A DNA stretch of 64,000 nucleotides, taken from positions 11,842,001 to 11,906,000 of the forward strand of contig CAVNZM010000005.1 of the NCBI GenBank assembly GCA_963693365.1. Direction: 5' to 3'. Of this stretch, positions 16,678-29,388 are shown piece by piece. Positions within the stretch are counted from its first letter, which is position 1. Each line of letters begins with the position of its first letter. The position numbers and the translations under genes were made by a program. This DNA comes from Amoebidium appalachense. Taxonomy: Eukaryota > Ichthyosporea. The notes beneath the pieces were generated by a model that saw only the letters and a program-made list of their open reading frames with translations, had not been told where the DNA came from and did no database searches.

Positions 16678-17518
16678 TGTTGCTGGAAAATCCCCCAGAC
16701 CCTTGTTGTAATCGAGGTAAAAAAAGCCATGCCGGATGGTGGCCTGAGCAGTCAGTGATGACCATCATGCTGGTGGTTTCCATCAGCGTGACGTTTGTAC
16801 TATCAGACGAGGACTGGATCATATGCAACATTTATAAGCCTGGAGGCATTGACGACAACGGACGCGATTGTATGCGTTTTCTTCACGGTGGACTTTTTTC
16901 TCCGGCTGCTGACCTGTGAGAAAATGCTCGTCTTTATCATATCGGTCAACCACTCAGTGTTTTTGATTTCCTCTCCATTCTTCCGTTCTACGTTGACCTT
17001 TTTTTGGGCCTTGGAAAAGCTGATGGTCGTCTTGCCTTGTTCCGTACGCTTCGCCTCTTGCGCATTCTACGTCTGGCGCGGGTAGCTCGTCACTGGACCC
17101 TCCCGCGGGTTTTCGTGCGTGCTATCCAACCATCCTCTGAAGGGATTCTCTTCCTTTCCTTTTGTCTCATCGTGCTGAACGCGTGTTCTTTGGCATGGTA
17201 CCGGTGATGTACTTCGTCACGACTTTCGTTACCGATCTAAGTGAAGATAACTATTGGTATAACTACCGTATAGGAGAATCGGCGGGGGAGAAAGCGTTTC
17301 TGCAGAACATCGGCTCGGCTATGTTTTGGGTTTACCTCCTGCTGACAGGGAATATGGCGGACTCCCCCGCCACCCTACCCGAACAATTCATGGTGGTGAT
17401 CATCGCATTTCCTGCCATTGTTGTGCTCGCTTTCCCTGTGACGATCTTGCGGGATGGCGTTTGCTGAAGCCCTCGAGGAAATCTACCCCCCACCGAGGCA
17501 GGAAGATAAGGATGGATT
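16678..17518 (+). pseudogene. voltage-gated potassium-channel-like pseudogene, frameshifted
   Basis: Pieces of a Kv-type six-helix channel appear in the right order. These are a pre-S1 LLENPPDP motif (16678-16704), S1 MLVVSISVTFVL, S2 DAIVCVFFTVDFFLRLLTC (about 16855-16918), S3 FDFLSILPFYVDLFLGL, an S4 sensor with Arg every third residue (LFRTLRLLRILRLARVARHW, about 17040-17097), S5, a pore region and S6 FPAIVVLAFPVTIL (to 17449). They lie in different frames. Shifts are needed between 16795 and 16835, in the T run at 16960-16964, near 17180, and probably near 17455. No GT-AG introns fit. The selectivity-filter TVGYGD is replaced by TGNMAD. No T1 domain is visible upstream. Homopolymer sequencing errors could explain single shifts, but the loss of the filter suggests decay. 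Confidence 0.7.
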
Positions 17519-17682
17519 TTGACTAGGACTTTGTCAGCAAAGGCGGCAAACGGGTCAAACGGCAAAGCCCTGTTAAGTCATGTTTTGGGATTGGGCGACA
17601 AGAACAAGGAATCCAGTTTGACATTTTTGGATGCTGCCGTATGCGTACACCGTAGGAAAACGATAACGGTCTGTCTCTTAAC

Positions 17683-17898
17683 GTGTTGAAGGAAATAACG
17701 TACATTTTGGCTGAGGAAGTTGGAAAGTCGCAGGCAACCACTAGAAGGTTAGGTGCATTGCAGGAGGTGGTGAATGGAGCAATGAAGGTGGGTGATGGGT
17801 CGAATTCAGTGAATGTTGCACCTGAGCCGAGGTATAATGAGGTTATAGAGGTGAGGGATATAGCTGGATGCAGTACAAGGTTCACGTGCACGTGCTAG
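17683..17898 (+). other. short open frame downstream of the channel remnant
   Basis: 71 codons reading a helical charged segment (EITYILAEEVGKSQATTRRL). It could be a remnant of the channel's cytosolic C-terminus or chance. No family match. Confidence 0.2.
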
Positions 17899-17899
17899 T

Positions 17900-18786
17900 T
17901 GATGATAGTGAAGATTTTTGTAAAAAAACTAATTTAGAGTTTTGCATTTTGTACAGTAGTATGTGCTTTTATTTCTCATAGTATGCGACTGTAGCGGAAT
18001 ACTCAGAATGGTTGCCTTCTGCTGAGTCTTTTAGTCAACTGTTAGACATGGGAATTTTTTCGTTTATTGCGAATTTCTGCAACACAGCACAGTAAGCATA
18101 CGAGAATGTACGTGTAGTTGTCGAAATCATTGGCTATAGATGGTATCAACATCATCGGAACGAATACGTAAATGAGCACGCCGAAATTGGATTTAGAAGT
18201 CGAAAGGTATCCTCAAATTCTCATTTGAGAAAAGACTAAAATAATGAAGTAATGATTGTTTTGGATGCTGTGTTGATTCAGTGACTTGAAATTTTCTAAT
18301 ACTTCTGAATGGTTAATTTAAGGTAAAATGTCTGAAGTTTCGTTGTCATGATGCTGTTCTTGCGGTTGGTGCGCCAACTATTTGTGAAATAAGTCGAAAC
18401 GTGGTAGCAGTCACTGGGAAAAAAAAAAAAAAAGGAAAAAAAAAACGGTGTAAGGGCGGCTGTGTTCATATTCCAATGGCACAGGAAGGAGCTGTTACTG
18501 GGGGGACTTGGTTACACGAAATTTATAGATAGAGTTGAAACTGCTAAAGCGTCAAACGTGAATTACTCAGCAGTTATTGTATACACACAACCGTTCGGAA
18601 CGGGCTATGCTCCCGCAACTAAGTTGGATCGACACTGTCAGCTAGTGGCAGTTTTTGCACGGTGTGCACTACGAGACTGTGGATAGGATTGGTGCATATG
18701 TAACAAAAATACACATTGTTTTGATAGAAGTTTACGCCCAGACCGGCATGCGCGCACGCTCGCACACGCACACGCACACACACACA

Positions 18787-18839
<53 letters not shown>

Positions 18840-19628
18840 AAAATGTACACTGTGATGCCCATGGCATTTCTCGTGATGATTGCACAATATCGGAAGCGTA
18901 CACACATTCAATGATATATATATAAGCACAACAAATCATCGACAGTGATGCACAGAGACTGTGACTTTCACCAGCGCATGTACATGTACACTGCACCACT
19001 GCTGCTAGCTACAGTACCATCACACACCGTGGCCACACACACACGTGCACATACGCCGTGCGAAACACGCACACACAAACGCAGAGACGGGGGAGAATAC
19101 ACCCCGGAGCGTGGTATGATATAGTTTTTGCACATCATAAAGGGCTGCCACGCTTTGAACTCAGTATATATATATAATTACTAGGGAGTGCGCGGACAAG
19201 TGTGTGTGGCTGGCTGCCTGTGTGCACGTGTGTGTGTGAATACCATCAATGTGTCACTGCATGGGTAAGTCACTGATCATGAGTGTGTGCATGCGTTTTT
19301 GTGTGCATGTGGGTATGTACGGATGTGGAAGGTGGGAGTGCCTTGGTCTCCCCTCCATCCCCCCCCCCCCTCCCCGGCTTCCCCCCCCCCCCCCTCCCCC
19401 CACCGCTTCCCCCAGGCCCCCAGCTAACGGGGGGTGGCCTGGGTGGTGACTCGGGCGACCCCCCCCCCCTCCCCCCCATCCCCAACCCCCCCATCCCTCC
19501 CTTCCCCTCCCCTCTTCCCTCCCCCCTCTTTCCCTCCCCCCTCCCCCCCCCTCCCCTCCCCTCTTCCCCCCCCCCTCCCCCCCCCCCCCCAAAAAAAAAA
19601 GAAACACCCTATAAACTTAGTCGAGAAA

Positions 19629-19681
<53 letters not shown>

Positions 19682-20031
19682 GTGCCTCTCAACTCTCTGC
19701 CTCTCTCCCTCTAGTGGATCTCTCTTGCTCTGAGAATCTCTCCGTGGCTCTCTCTCCCCTTATCCCTCCCTTCCTTGCCCCCCCCTTCTCCTCCCCCTAC
19801 CCCCCGTCCCCATCTCCTCTCTCATGCTCGCTCTCTCCCCATCGAGCTCTCCCTCAGACACTCTCTCTCTCCATTCTCACTCCCTCGTCTCTCCTCTCTC
19901 TCTCTCTCCCTCCCTCCCTCCCTCCCTCCCTCCCTCCCTCCCTCCCTCCCTCCCTCCCTCCCTCCCTCCCTCCCTCCCTCCCTCCCTCCCTCCCTCCCTC
20001 CCTCCCTCCCTCCCTCCCCCTCCCCCCCCCC

Positions 20032-20097
<66 letters not shown>

Positions 20098-21120
20098 CTC
20101 TCTCCCTCTCTCTCGCCCGTCCCTCCGTCTCCCAGACTCCCACTCCCCGCAGTTTCAATTTTGCTGCAAAATACAGTATTATTTAGTACCATCATTTCAA
20201 TGCAGACATACGGCGATTTATTTTCAGGCTATAACAAAAAAAGCGGCAGCTACAAGCTATAGCTGCCCGAGTTGGCCCTGCCGCGACTTTCGCGAAGCTC
20301 TAGCTAGCTAGAGTCATGCATGCAAATACTCGTCGATAAGCCTTGATCATGAAAGTTGAGTGCACTTGCATTAGCCTACACAGGCTTGCACGCAACATTA
20401 ACGTGCACACAACATGCATTGCATTGCATACACAGTCGCGCCAGAGTTGTAAATTAGAAAATAGTCACACACACACCGAATGCACCGCCCATAGACACAC
20501 GTGTACATAGACACACACAAGGCGCACACCGTGACACACACACGTGCACCGCCCTGTCTGCTCTGCACGTGAGGGTGCTCATGAGGCGAGTCGCAATCCG
20601 GCGCCGCCAGAAATAGAACATCTGATCTATTTGAAAACAGTTTGAATATGATTGGTGCAATAGAAAAAAAGAGCAAGCATTTCATTGGACACACTGAATG
20701 AGACATGAAATGACAACCGCAGTTGATTGGTTACCTATGCTCAAAGAATTTCGGAAGTTCTCCCTTGATGTGAAAATATAGAATTGCCCAGATCCAGAGT
20801 ACAGGAGCCTCGAGGAATTTTCTAGCCGCGCTTTAGCCAGCCTTTTGATATAACAGCGTTGCTTTTTAACAAAAACTTATGTATTTAATTTTTTTGGTTT
20901 ATATAATTGATTTGCGTAGCACATCCGACCAAAACGGTGTAACTGAACTTATTTGACCAACGCGAGCCTGAGTTTATGGAGACTGGACCTGCATCACGGG
21001 ATGTTCACAGGCTCACGAAGCACTGTGCCAAAACGTCATAAAGCCTGGCTCTACTTGTCGCCTCTTCGTTTTCCCCTCCACGTTTAAACGTTTCTGTGTC
21101 TTTGTCAAAACTCAAATTAA
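17900..21120. other. gene-poor interval with simple repeats
   Basis: It holds (CA)n at 18770-18838, C-rich blocks at 19361-19590, (TA)n at 19634-19679, CT/CCCT tracts at 19740-20130 and a 16-bp palindrome CTCTAGCTAGCTAGAG at 20298-20313. A 74-codon + frame at 18462 has no recognisable motif. 20315-21120 is unique DNA that probably includes the promoter of the gene at 21171. Confidence 0.45.
19908..20092. repeat. (CCCT)n followed by poly-C and (CT)n
   Basis: About 27 CCCT units (19908-20016), about 22 C, then (CT)n at 20041-20092. Confidence 0.9.
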
Positions 21121-21170
21121 ACGTGTTAGGCCTCTGTGTAAGTTGAGTTCAAGTCTTTCCAGTTGTAATA

Positions 21171-22969
21171 ATGGCCTTCCTGAACGTTTTCGTAGTTGCC
21201 TGCCTGGGCTTTGCAGGTGTGCTTGGAGACCAAATCAATGTGAAGACCTCTTCTCACTCTGGCAAAGCCAACCCAGGGGGCGTTTTCCTTAACCCCGAGG
21301 GCTACGCCACCACGAAGGCTGTTAACCAGACCTACCTGTGCTTGTATCCAGACTCTTCCTGTTCTCAGTGGCAGAAGGCACGTTGTCAGGTGCTGGCTGC
21401 CGCTGGCAAGTGCGAGGTTTTCGTTGGAAACGCAAACTACCCCACCCTTTCCTACAAATACACCAAAATCGACACCTACACGCTCAACATTGACGTTTAT
21501 GAAGATGTCAAGTGCGGAAACGAGGCCCAGGTGCGTCACCTGCTGGAGTCTACCAACGACATGTACACCTGCCCTCCCATCATGGGCATCAACCCGCCCG
21601 CCTTTGTTCAGGTATGAATACCCCGTCGTAAATGCCCCTAACATACAAGTAAGTTGTAAGTTGGTGCTATCCCATGAGTTTGGCTGAAGCGAAAGTTTTA
21701 CTGCTACCTACGTATACGTGCATTATTCAAGTTTTGAAGCCTGATGAAAGTGCAGAAATGCCGACGCACGTGACGGTGTATGTAGTCGGAGAAGTACAAT
21801 TGACATGAATCATGTGCATGGCCGAGCTTTCTGTCGTATGCTGGTAAGGATTTTCAGGAAACCTACAAACTGCAAGAGGATGAAACCGGTTACCCCAATT
21901 AGTAGTTAAATCAGAACGGAAACCACAAAAGATGATGCTGGGATGTTTCTCGAGCTACGGCAGAACTGGTAATATTTAAACAGAACTTTTCATTTAGGCG
22001 CAAATAGCCAGCATGACTAAATCGTAGTTTCCAGGTAAAATACCAGCCATGTTTCAAGTTTCATGATTAGGTTTGGAGATTCTTCGACTATTTTCGTTTC
22101 CGTCTCAGGATTCCAGTCGTGCTTCCAGCTTCCTTTACGCTTACCTCTCTTGGTTGAGTCTTGTTGTTTTCTGGTAGCCTTTCATTTACTTCTTCCCCCA
22201 CTCACTTTCTTTCTCCTCCGGTTCCTTTTTTATCTTGTTCCTCGCACTCTGTTCAGTGCCTAACGCTTGACCTCTGCACAGATTGAGATCAGCAGTGAAG
22301 GCAACCCTGGTCTTGACAGTGGCAAAGGCACCGCCTCTGCTAGCTCCAGCTCCAGCTCCTCAGCACCCGTTGCCACTCCTGCTGTAATCACCCCGTTTTT
22401 GTGCCCTTATCATTGTTTGGGGTGGTTTCCGTTGTTTCCCTTGTGGCTTCCCGTCCCTGAGAGAATGGCACACCTTGTTCTTTCACACATGGTTAATTAT
22501 GCAGTTACGTGGCCATGTTCAAAGGAGAAAAGACATGCAGCCGTTGACTACACGGCGATTGTCTCGCTAGAAACAAACAGTCGTCTTCTTGTGAACACCG
22601 TGGCACATCTCGGACCATATCCAAACCATTTTAAAAGTCACGTTAACACACTACTTAGACCTCTCGTGCAGGATTAATTCCGGGACCTGCAGGGTGCATT
22701 GTGTACACAGTTACCTTTCAGATCTGACCTCTGGAAGCAAAATCTTTACCCATCCTCTGTTATTTTTGCAGGCCACCACGTCCAAAACTGCTGCTGCGGC
22801 GTCGACACCAGCTGCAGTGACCACCTCTGTTGCGTCTCAGACTGCCAGAGAGCAGAAGGCAAGCTCCCAGATGGCCGTAAATCCTAGTGCTGCTGCATCT
22901 GCCATCCCTACCATCGTTACAATGCTCGTTATTTTCGTCTCGCTGGTGTGCTTTGTCTTTATTATGTGA
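21171..22969 (+). CDS. secreted, probably GPI-anchored six-cysteine protein (246 aa)
   Basis: Three exons, all in phase 0: 21171-21611, 22282-22383 and 22772-22969 (TGA). Donors are GTATGA and GTAATC; acceptors are CACAG and TTTGCAG. Residues 1-19 form a signal peptide (MAFLNVFVVACLGFAGVLG). The mature ectodomain has six cysteines (57, 64, 72, 81, 115, 134), an even number that suggests three disulfides, and one N-glycosylation sequon (Asn52-Gln-Thr). Residues about 155-225 are a Ser/Ala/Thr-rich stalk likely to be O-glycosylated. The protein ends in a hydrophobic segment (IPTIVTMLVIFVSLVCFVFI plus Met) with no cytosolic tail, after a small-residue NPSAAASA site. That is the layout of a GPI-attachment signal. 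Codon use is strongly C/G-ending, unlike the flanks, which suggests high expression. I do not recognise the ectodomain. Cell-surface location is inferred from these features. Confidence 0.8.
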
Positions 22970-23395
22970 GGAAGGGGCTGCACTGTTAAGAGAGTACCAT
23001 TACGTGGGAGTTGAAACCGTTTAGGCATGTATATACATTCCGCCAGCCATGCATTAAGCTTTTACACGTAGCAATTCAGAGATGTTGTTGGTTGCGAAAG
23101 AATACTATTAGGGGCGAGATGTTTGATGAATTTTGAAACGTTTTTTATGGAAGGACTCGTTTTCTTGTAAATAGGCAGACTGTACATACGGTTCATCTTG
23201 CACAGCAGTCCCGCTGAGAAACCAGCGCGATGTATGGGGTGCCCTGGTGGCTAGCAGTAATGACAATGATATTATTATATTGACCGACCTTTAACGATCC
23301 CGATATTCGTTTGATTTGCACATGTATTTGCTTACCAGCAAATGTGTGTTACCTCTCTGGATCTGTGTTCCTTGGGAGCGGCATTCGGCACGTCT
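22970..23395. other. 3' flank of the GPI-protein gene
   Basis: Unique DNA, probably the 3' UTR and downstream flank. No canonical AATAAA is obvious near the stop. Confidence 0.35.
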
Positions 23396-23399
23396 CGAT

Positions 23400-24556
23400 G
23401 TCCCCCACCCACCCACCCACCCACCCATCCCCTTTCCCTCTCCTTTTTGGACCCCCTGCGCTTGGCCCCGCACTCACTCATCCTGTTTCGTATCCCCATA
23501 TCAGAACCATATTATTAACCCTTCCCCCCCCCCCCCCCCCCCCCCCCCCCCGAGAATGTGCATTTTGTATATCACAGATTAATCCACATCACCAGCCTCC
23601 CCCCTTCCCCTCCCACCCCCTTCCGCTTGAGCCCTCCATGGAAAAAGACATAGACACAGCCCAATTCTCCCACCTCCCCTCCCTCCCCCTCCCCTCCCCC
23701 CCCCCCCCCCCACCCCCCCAGCCCCCGCCCGGGGCCCCATGGAAACATGAACGAACGCCCAGCCCCAGCTCCTCTCTGACCCCCCTCTGCCCCCATGCGC
23801 CCCCCTTTCCCGAAACCCCCGCTTGGCCCTGCCACCCCCCTCATCCTGTTTTCGTCATCCCCATCTTAGAACCCTATCAGCCCCCCCCCTCCCCCCCCCC
23901 CCCCCCCCCCCTCCCCGGAGGGTGGGCATTTTCAAAAAGTTGCAGATTAACGCACACCACTAGGCTGAGCCCCCCCCCCCCCCCCCCCCCCCCCCATCCC
24001 CCCCCCCCCCCCCCCCCCCCCCCTCAGACACATACACAAACACACACACACGTGCAACCCCCCCGGGGCCCCCTGGAACCACACACGCACACCCAGCCCC
24101 AAGCCCTCTCTCACCCTCCGGCCCCCCTCCCCTTCTTCCTCCCCCCCTTTCCCCTCCACCGGGGCCCCCATGGAAGCGCACATACACACAGCCCACTTGA
24201 AGTTCCTCCCTCCCCCCTCTTTCTCCCTCTCTCTCTCCCCCTCTCTCTCCGCCTACCCCCCCCCCCCCCCCCCCCCCCCTCCGACCCCCCCCCCCCCACC
24301 CCCCACCCCACCCCAATTCTCCCCCGGAGGCCCCCATGTTCCGAAGCACATGTACACACCCAGCCCAGCCCCAGCAGCCCTCTCTCACCCTCCTCTCACT
24401 CCCTCTGCCTTGAAACCCCTGCGCTTGACGCTCAGCCTGCAACCCCGTCATCCTGTTTTCGCCATCCCATACAAAACCCCTAGAGGTATCAGCCATCTCC
24501 CCCCTCCTCCCTCCCCAAAATTTATGGCATCAATAAAAACCTCCCCCAAAACACAG

Positions 24557-24626
<70 letters not shown>

Positions 24627-24640
24627 CATACACACACGCA
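23400..24640. repeat. C-rich low-complexity block
   Basis: Degenerate units of about 250-400 bp with poly-C runs alternate with phrases such as GGGGCCCCATGGAAACA and ACACACGCACACCCAGCCC. The phrase family recurs near 23640, 23735, 24060, 24165 and 25660, so this looks like an old tandem duplication. It ends in (CA)n at 24561-24622. No gene seen. Confidence 0.55.
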
Positions 24641-24813
24641 CACACACACACTTGCCCACAGCCTTCTGAATCTTCACACGGTCTAAAGTCTAATAGTATG
24701 TATAGGTCGTATCCTTGCCCCACCTTCTACCTTGTTGCTCCTATTGGTTTAATTCAGAACACCCACTCACCCGCTTGTGCAGTTTTTTTGCACGTTTCGT
24801 GAAAAATAGCCAT

Positions 24814-24861
24814 CATGATGGTCCGTCACCACGATTACATGATGGTCCGTCACCACGATTA
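24814..24861. repeat. 24-bp direct duplication
   Basis: ATGATGGTCCGTCACCACGA followed by TTAC occurs twice head to tail. Confidence 0.8.
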
Positions 24862-24889
24862 CCATTCATTTCACATGTCGACACGGGTT

Positions 24890-25468
24890 TCTGTTAAGTC
24901 AAGATTCTGGCTGGCTCAGCTGGCTAAACCCTCCATCGCAGCTGGCTAGCCGGCTCGAGCCGACTGGACGTCAAAATCTTAAAATACCGATTATGTTATA
25001 TTAAATTTTATGTTTAAAGTATAAAATACGATTTAGTTTTTTAAAGTTTTTATCTTTTCCATAAAACTGGACCAATTACTACTTGTCATAATCCCGATTC
25101 AATTCCGCCTGTAAGATTGGTATTGATAGCCTTTATATAGACAACAAATGTCCTTTATGATTGGTAGACTATGGGATAGACCACGCCTGGGAGAAGGGTT
25201 GGAGGAATTCCAGCAAAGCCGCCTTCCGGAGCGATTTCGGCACGGCTCGGCTGAGGAGGATTCCGGCTGGCTAGCCGAGCCATAACAGCCCTGTTGCACA
25301 CACCACCAAATATCACACTTACCACATGGACTCCAGCAAATTCTTTCCACACATAACACAATATACCCGTAGCATACTCACAAGTATACACCGTCTCTAG
25401 CAAAGCCTAAGTATTCAAAGCAGCCAACCCTAGCTAGGGGTGTGCATTTTGTATATCCACACCACCAG

Positions 25469-25501
<33 letters not shown>

Positions 25502-26640
25502 TTCCCCCCCCTGCTGCCCAAACGAAAACACGCATACACAGTCCACTTCACCCCCTCGGAGTCCCCCCCCCCTCCCCCCCCCTCCCCCCTCCCTTCCCCG
25601 GCCAACCCCCCCCCCCCCCCCCCCCCCCCCCCAAACACACACACAACGTCACACAAACACACACGGGCCCCTCATGGACACACACACACACACACCCGGC
25701 CCAACCCCCTCCAATCGCACGTGTGCATGCGCAAATTTAAAGGGAGAAGGGACAATAGCATATGCCTATCAGGAAGGCTTGTAACTTAATAGTGGGCCAG
25801 CACCGGGTACTTAGTCTAATATACATAATCTATGATTATCCGAAGTGTCTGTATAAATCTGATAGGTGGACACTAGTAGTGTAAATTTTGCACACGACCA
25901 ACAGTATGACGCATGTATCAAGTTTGTCAAAGCCTGCCTAGAAGCCTACAGCGCCAGAGCATATCTGAGGAGTCGGGGCCATGCATCCTTCTTGTTTGCC
26001 CCAACTCTGGCAGCAACATAAACAGAGCTCGGAAAAGTTGACCAGCTGGTGCGCCACGACCGTTGTTCCCCTTTCTTTGGTGAAGATTTACTTTCAACAG
26101 CCCCCCCCCCCCCCCCCCCCCCTCCCCCCCCCTCCCCCCCCCCCAACACACACACACACTCTTCCCCCCCTCCCTCCCTCAATATGTGCTCTGCAACCTG
26201 CATTGCCACGGTGTCCGTCCACGGTCTTGATTGTGTACTTTGCACATAATCCCCCCCCCCCCCCCCCCCCCTCGGGGCACCATCACACCCATCCTTCCCC
26301 TTTCCCTTCTCCCCCCCCCCTCCCCCCCCGGACCCACCAGTGAACTCATACACAGCCCGGCCGGCATAGCACATTTTCGTTGCACAGACACCAGGCTTCG
26401 ACATCATAAATGTTGCATTACAGACATAATGACTGCTCTGCACAATGTCATCACAACTCAACCACACCATCCTGCACCACGCTGGCACAACATACCCGAG
26501 TCTCACCGCACAAATACCAAATAATTATTCATTCGACAACCCAATATTGCACTTACACAAGATAGACCCCCTTCAATACACACAAATGCACCAATCATTA
26601 TCGCCACACAAATTCACAATTCACCACCATTCTCTTTCTT
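24890..26640. other. no convincing gene
   Basis: 24890-25440 is unique DNA with GGCTGGCT/CCGGCT-rich phrases (24905-24965 and 25250-25285). 25470-26330 alternates C tracts with short CA repeats. A - strand frame at 25927-26100 is open but lacks splice borders or known motifs. Confidence 0.4.
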
Positions 26641-26645
26641 TAAAC

Positions 26646-26651
26646 TTTATT
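26646..26651 (-). terminator. poly(A) signal of the ubiquitin-like adaptor gene
   Basis: AATAAA on the - strand, beginning 10 nt after the stop codon at 26662-26664. No better signal lies nearby, so the 3' UTR may be very short. Confidence 0.5.
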
Positions 26652-26661
26652 TGTTTTAAAT

Positions 26662-26880
26662 TCACAGTACCACAGGCGCATTCAATAAACTGAAGCCTCC
26701 CCCCATAACACCAGTCCACCTGAGTAGCCACAGGCACGTGGTCTCTCTTAAGTAGACCATCACCTGGTGCCCCGCATTGCACGGTCCAGGCATTGCTGCA
26801 AATACCGCCCATACACCACACATTATATGACGGTCACATGACCAGACATTTATGTCCCCCCCCCCCCCCCCCCCCCCCCC

Positions 26881-26924
<44 letters not shown>

Positions 26925-27151
26925 CCGCCCCCATCTGTTCACACGTTTCGTTTGTGTATGGCATTCCTCCCTCCCCCCCCCCCCCCCAAACACACACACA
27001 CCCCTGCAAAACACCCCCCTCTTTTCGAGCCCATTTTCCGTGCCTTCTACATTACACACACAAACACACGCACACACAATTACACAGATGCAAACACACA
27101 TACACGCACACACCATGCACGCACTGCGCGAACACACAGCCCGCGAACACA

Positions 27152-27240
<89 letters not shown>

Positions 27241-27280
27241 GTGTGCGCCCACACATACACGCACACATACACACAAGACA

Positions 27281-27313
<33 letters not shown>

Positions 27314-29054
27314 ACACCCACAGACACAGACATACACACACGGGCTTTACACATACACACAGGATGTGCAAGCACATGTGCTCACAATATTAAATATACA
27401 CCCACATGCATGTACAACCCAGGAACAGTACGACAGCTAATGGACCTACGTGAGAAAAACCTTGCTTAGGCAGTGCGACTTCAAGAATTACCCCCCACTC
27501 TCCTCCCCCCCCCCCCCCCTCCCCCCCTCCTCTATGCCTACCCACCCACCCAGCCACCACTCGGCCGCATTATTATTTTTATCTGGTGTGTGTTGACATA
27601 AAGCGTTGTTTCTTCGTTACGTCTTCACTTCTTTGCCTTTTTTTTCTTCGGTGCTTCTTGCATCTTCTTATGCTTCATCGCGAGGGGGGGGGGGGGGGGG
27701 AGGGGGAGGGGAAAGGGGGGGGGGGGGGGGGGGGGGGGAGGGAGGGGAAAAAGGGGGGGGGGGGGAGGGAAAGGGGGGGGGGGGGAGAGGGCAAAAGGGG
27801 GGGGGGGGGGGGGGGGAGTTTACCTGTAGAAACTCCTTGGTAACAAACTCTCTGCTTCCCTGCAGAAAAAAGCCTGTATCAGTATCATTACGATTCATTG
27901 TCCTCATGTCTATTCATTCGAATTACACACCCTGCCCAGTAACTGTAGACCCACGTACATACTTCTGTGTAAGCAAACACCGCACATGCACAAATAAAAG
28001 TGAATGCCTGTGCTCACACACAGACACACAGTCAGGCACAAGGGCATGGACACTGCAAGCACGTGATGCACGGGGGGAGGGGGTGGGGAGGGGGGTGCAG
28101 GGGAGGAGCGGGCGGGCAAAGAGAAGGGGGAGAGAGAGGGCGGGGAGGGCGGGGGGGGGGGGGGGGGGGGGGGAGGGGGGGGGGGGGGGGGCAAGACGGC
28201 AGGAGAGCCAGGAGCCAGAAAGCAGAGGGAGAGAGAGCGGACAGAAAGGCAGACAGTAGGGGGGGGGGGGGGGGGGGGGGGGGGATTCATACAGACAGAG
28301 AGAGTATGTGTGTGTGAGGGGGATAGAGAGAGAGAGAAGCGGGGGGGGGGGGGGGGGGGGGGGGGGGGGAGAGAGCCAGCCAGCCAGCCAGAGAGAGGGA
28401 AAGAGATAGTGGGAAAGAGAGGTGCAAGAATGGGTATGTAAAGGAAGGCAAGCACAGAACATACGTGCACACACACCCACTCACCGAAAGTGCACCCCTT
28501 GCCTGTGCCCCAGCCCCAGCCCCCTGTCCTGCCTGCCCGGCTGCTCCGGCCCCGGCCCCGGCCCCTGGAGGGACACCCTAATAGGTAGAAGTTAGTATTG
28601 GATGCATGTGCATGATAGTGGAAGGGGTGTATGGACACAGGAGAATATGGTGGTAGCAAAGGAAAACCATTATGAGCATGCAGAGGTACAAGACCGGATG
28701 TCCTTTAACTGGTCTCTATATCTCATCTTTCGCATTTTTTGTGCCCCATCCCCCCCCCCCCCTCCCCCCCCCCCCCCCCCCCCCCCCATCCACACACACA
28801 CAAAAAAGAGAAGGAACGAGAAAGTGAAAAAAGAAAATACCGCACTACACACACCCACCTACCCACTGACATCCACCCACACACCCATCATCCCCCCCCC
28901 CCCCCCCCTCCCCCCCTCCCTCCCCCCCCCCCCCCCCCCCCCCCCTTCCGCTCCCCATTTATCCACCCACCTGCACCTACCTTCATCCTCTCCCTCCCTC
29001 CCCCCCCCCCCCCCCCCCCCCCCCCTCCCCCCCCATCCCGCCCCCTCCCCCCCC

Positions 29055-29085
<31 letters not shown>

Positions 29086-29350
29086 GTACCTGTCCCACCA
29101 TGCGCTGCAGTGCCACCCACGTGTTCATAAATGCATTGGAGAAGTCCTCCTCCGTCACTGGGCCCTGGGGGGGTCCATGTACTCCCAATGTTTGCATCAC
29201 TGCTCCAAGCGCTGCACCAAGCTCAATAGCGGTGAACCGCTGTACGGGAAGAGGGGGAGGAGGGGGGAGAGGGGGAGAGGGGAGGGGAAGGGGAGGGGGG
29301 GAGGGGGAGGAGGAAGGGGAATGGGGTAGAGTACGTTGGGGGGAGGGATG

Positions 29351-29388
<38 letters not shown>

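Noticed and set aside
28680-28720. Possible UBA-start exon ([11 protein letters not shown]) in the adaptor gene
   Set aside because: 35 nt would break the phase-0 join between neighbouring exons, the donor is weak, and no UBA continuation follows.
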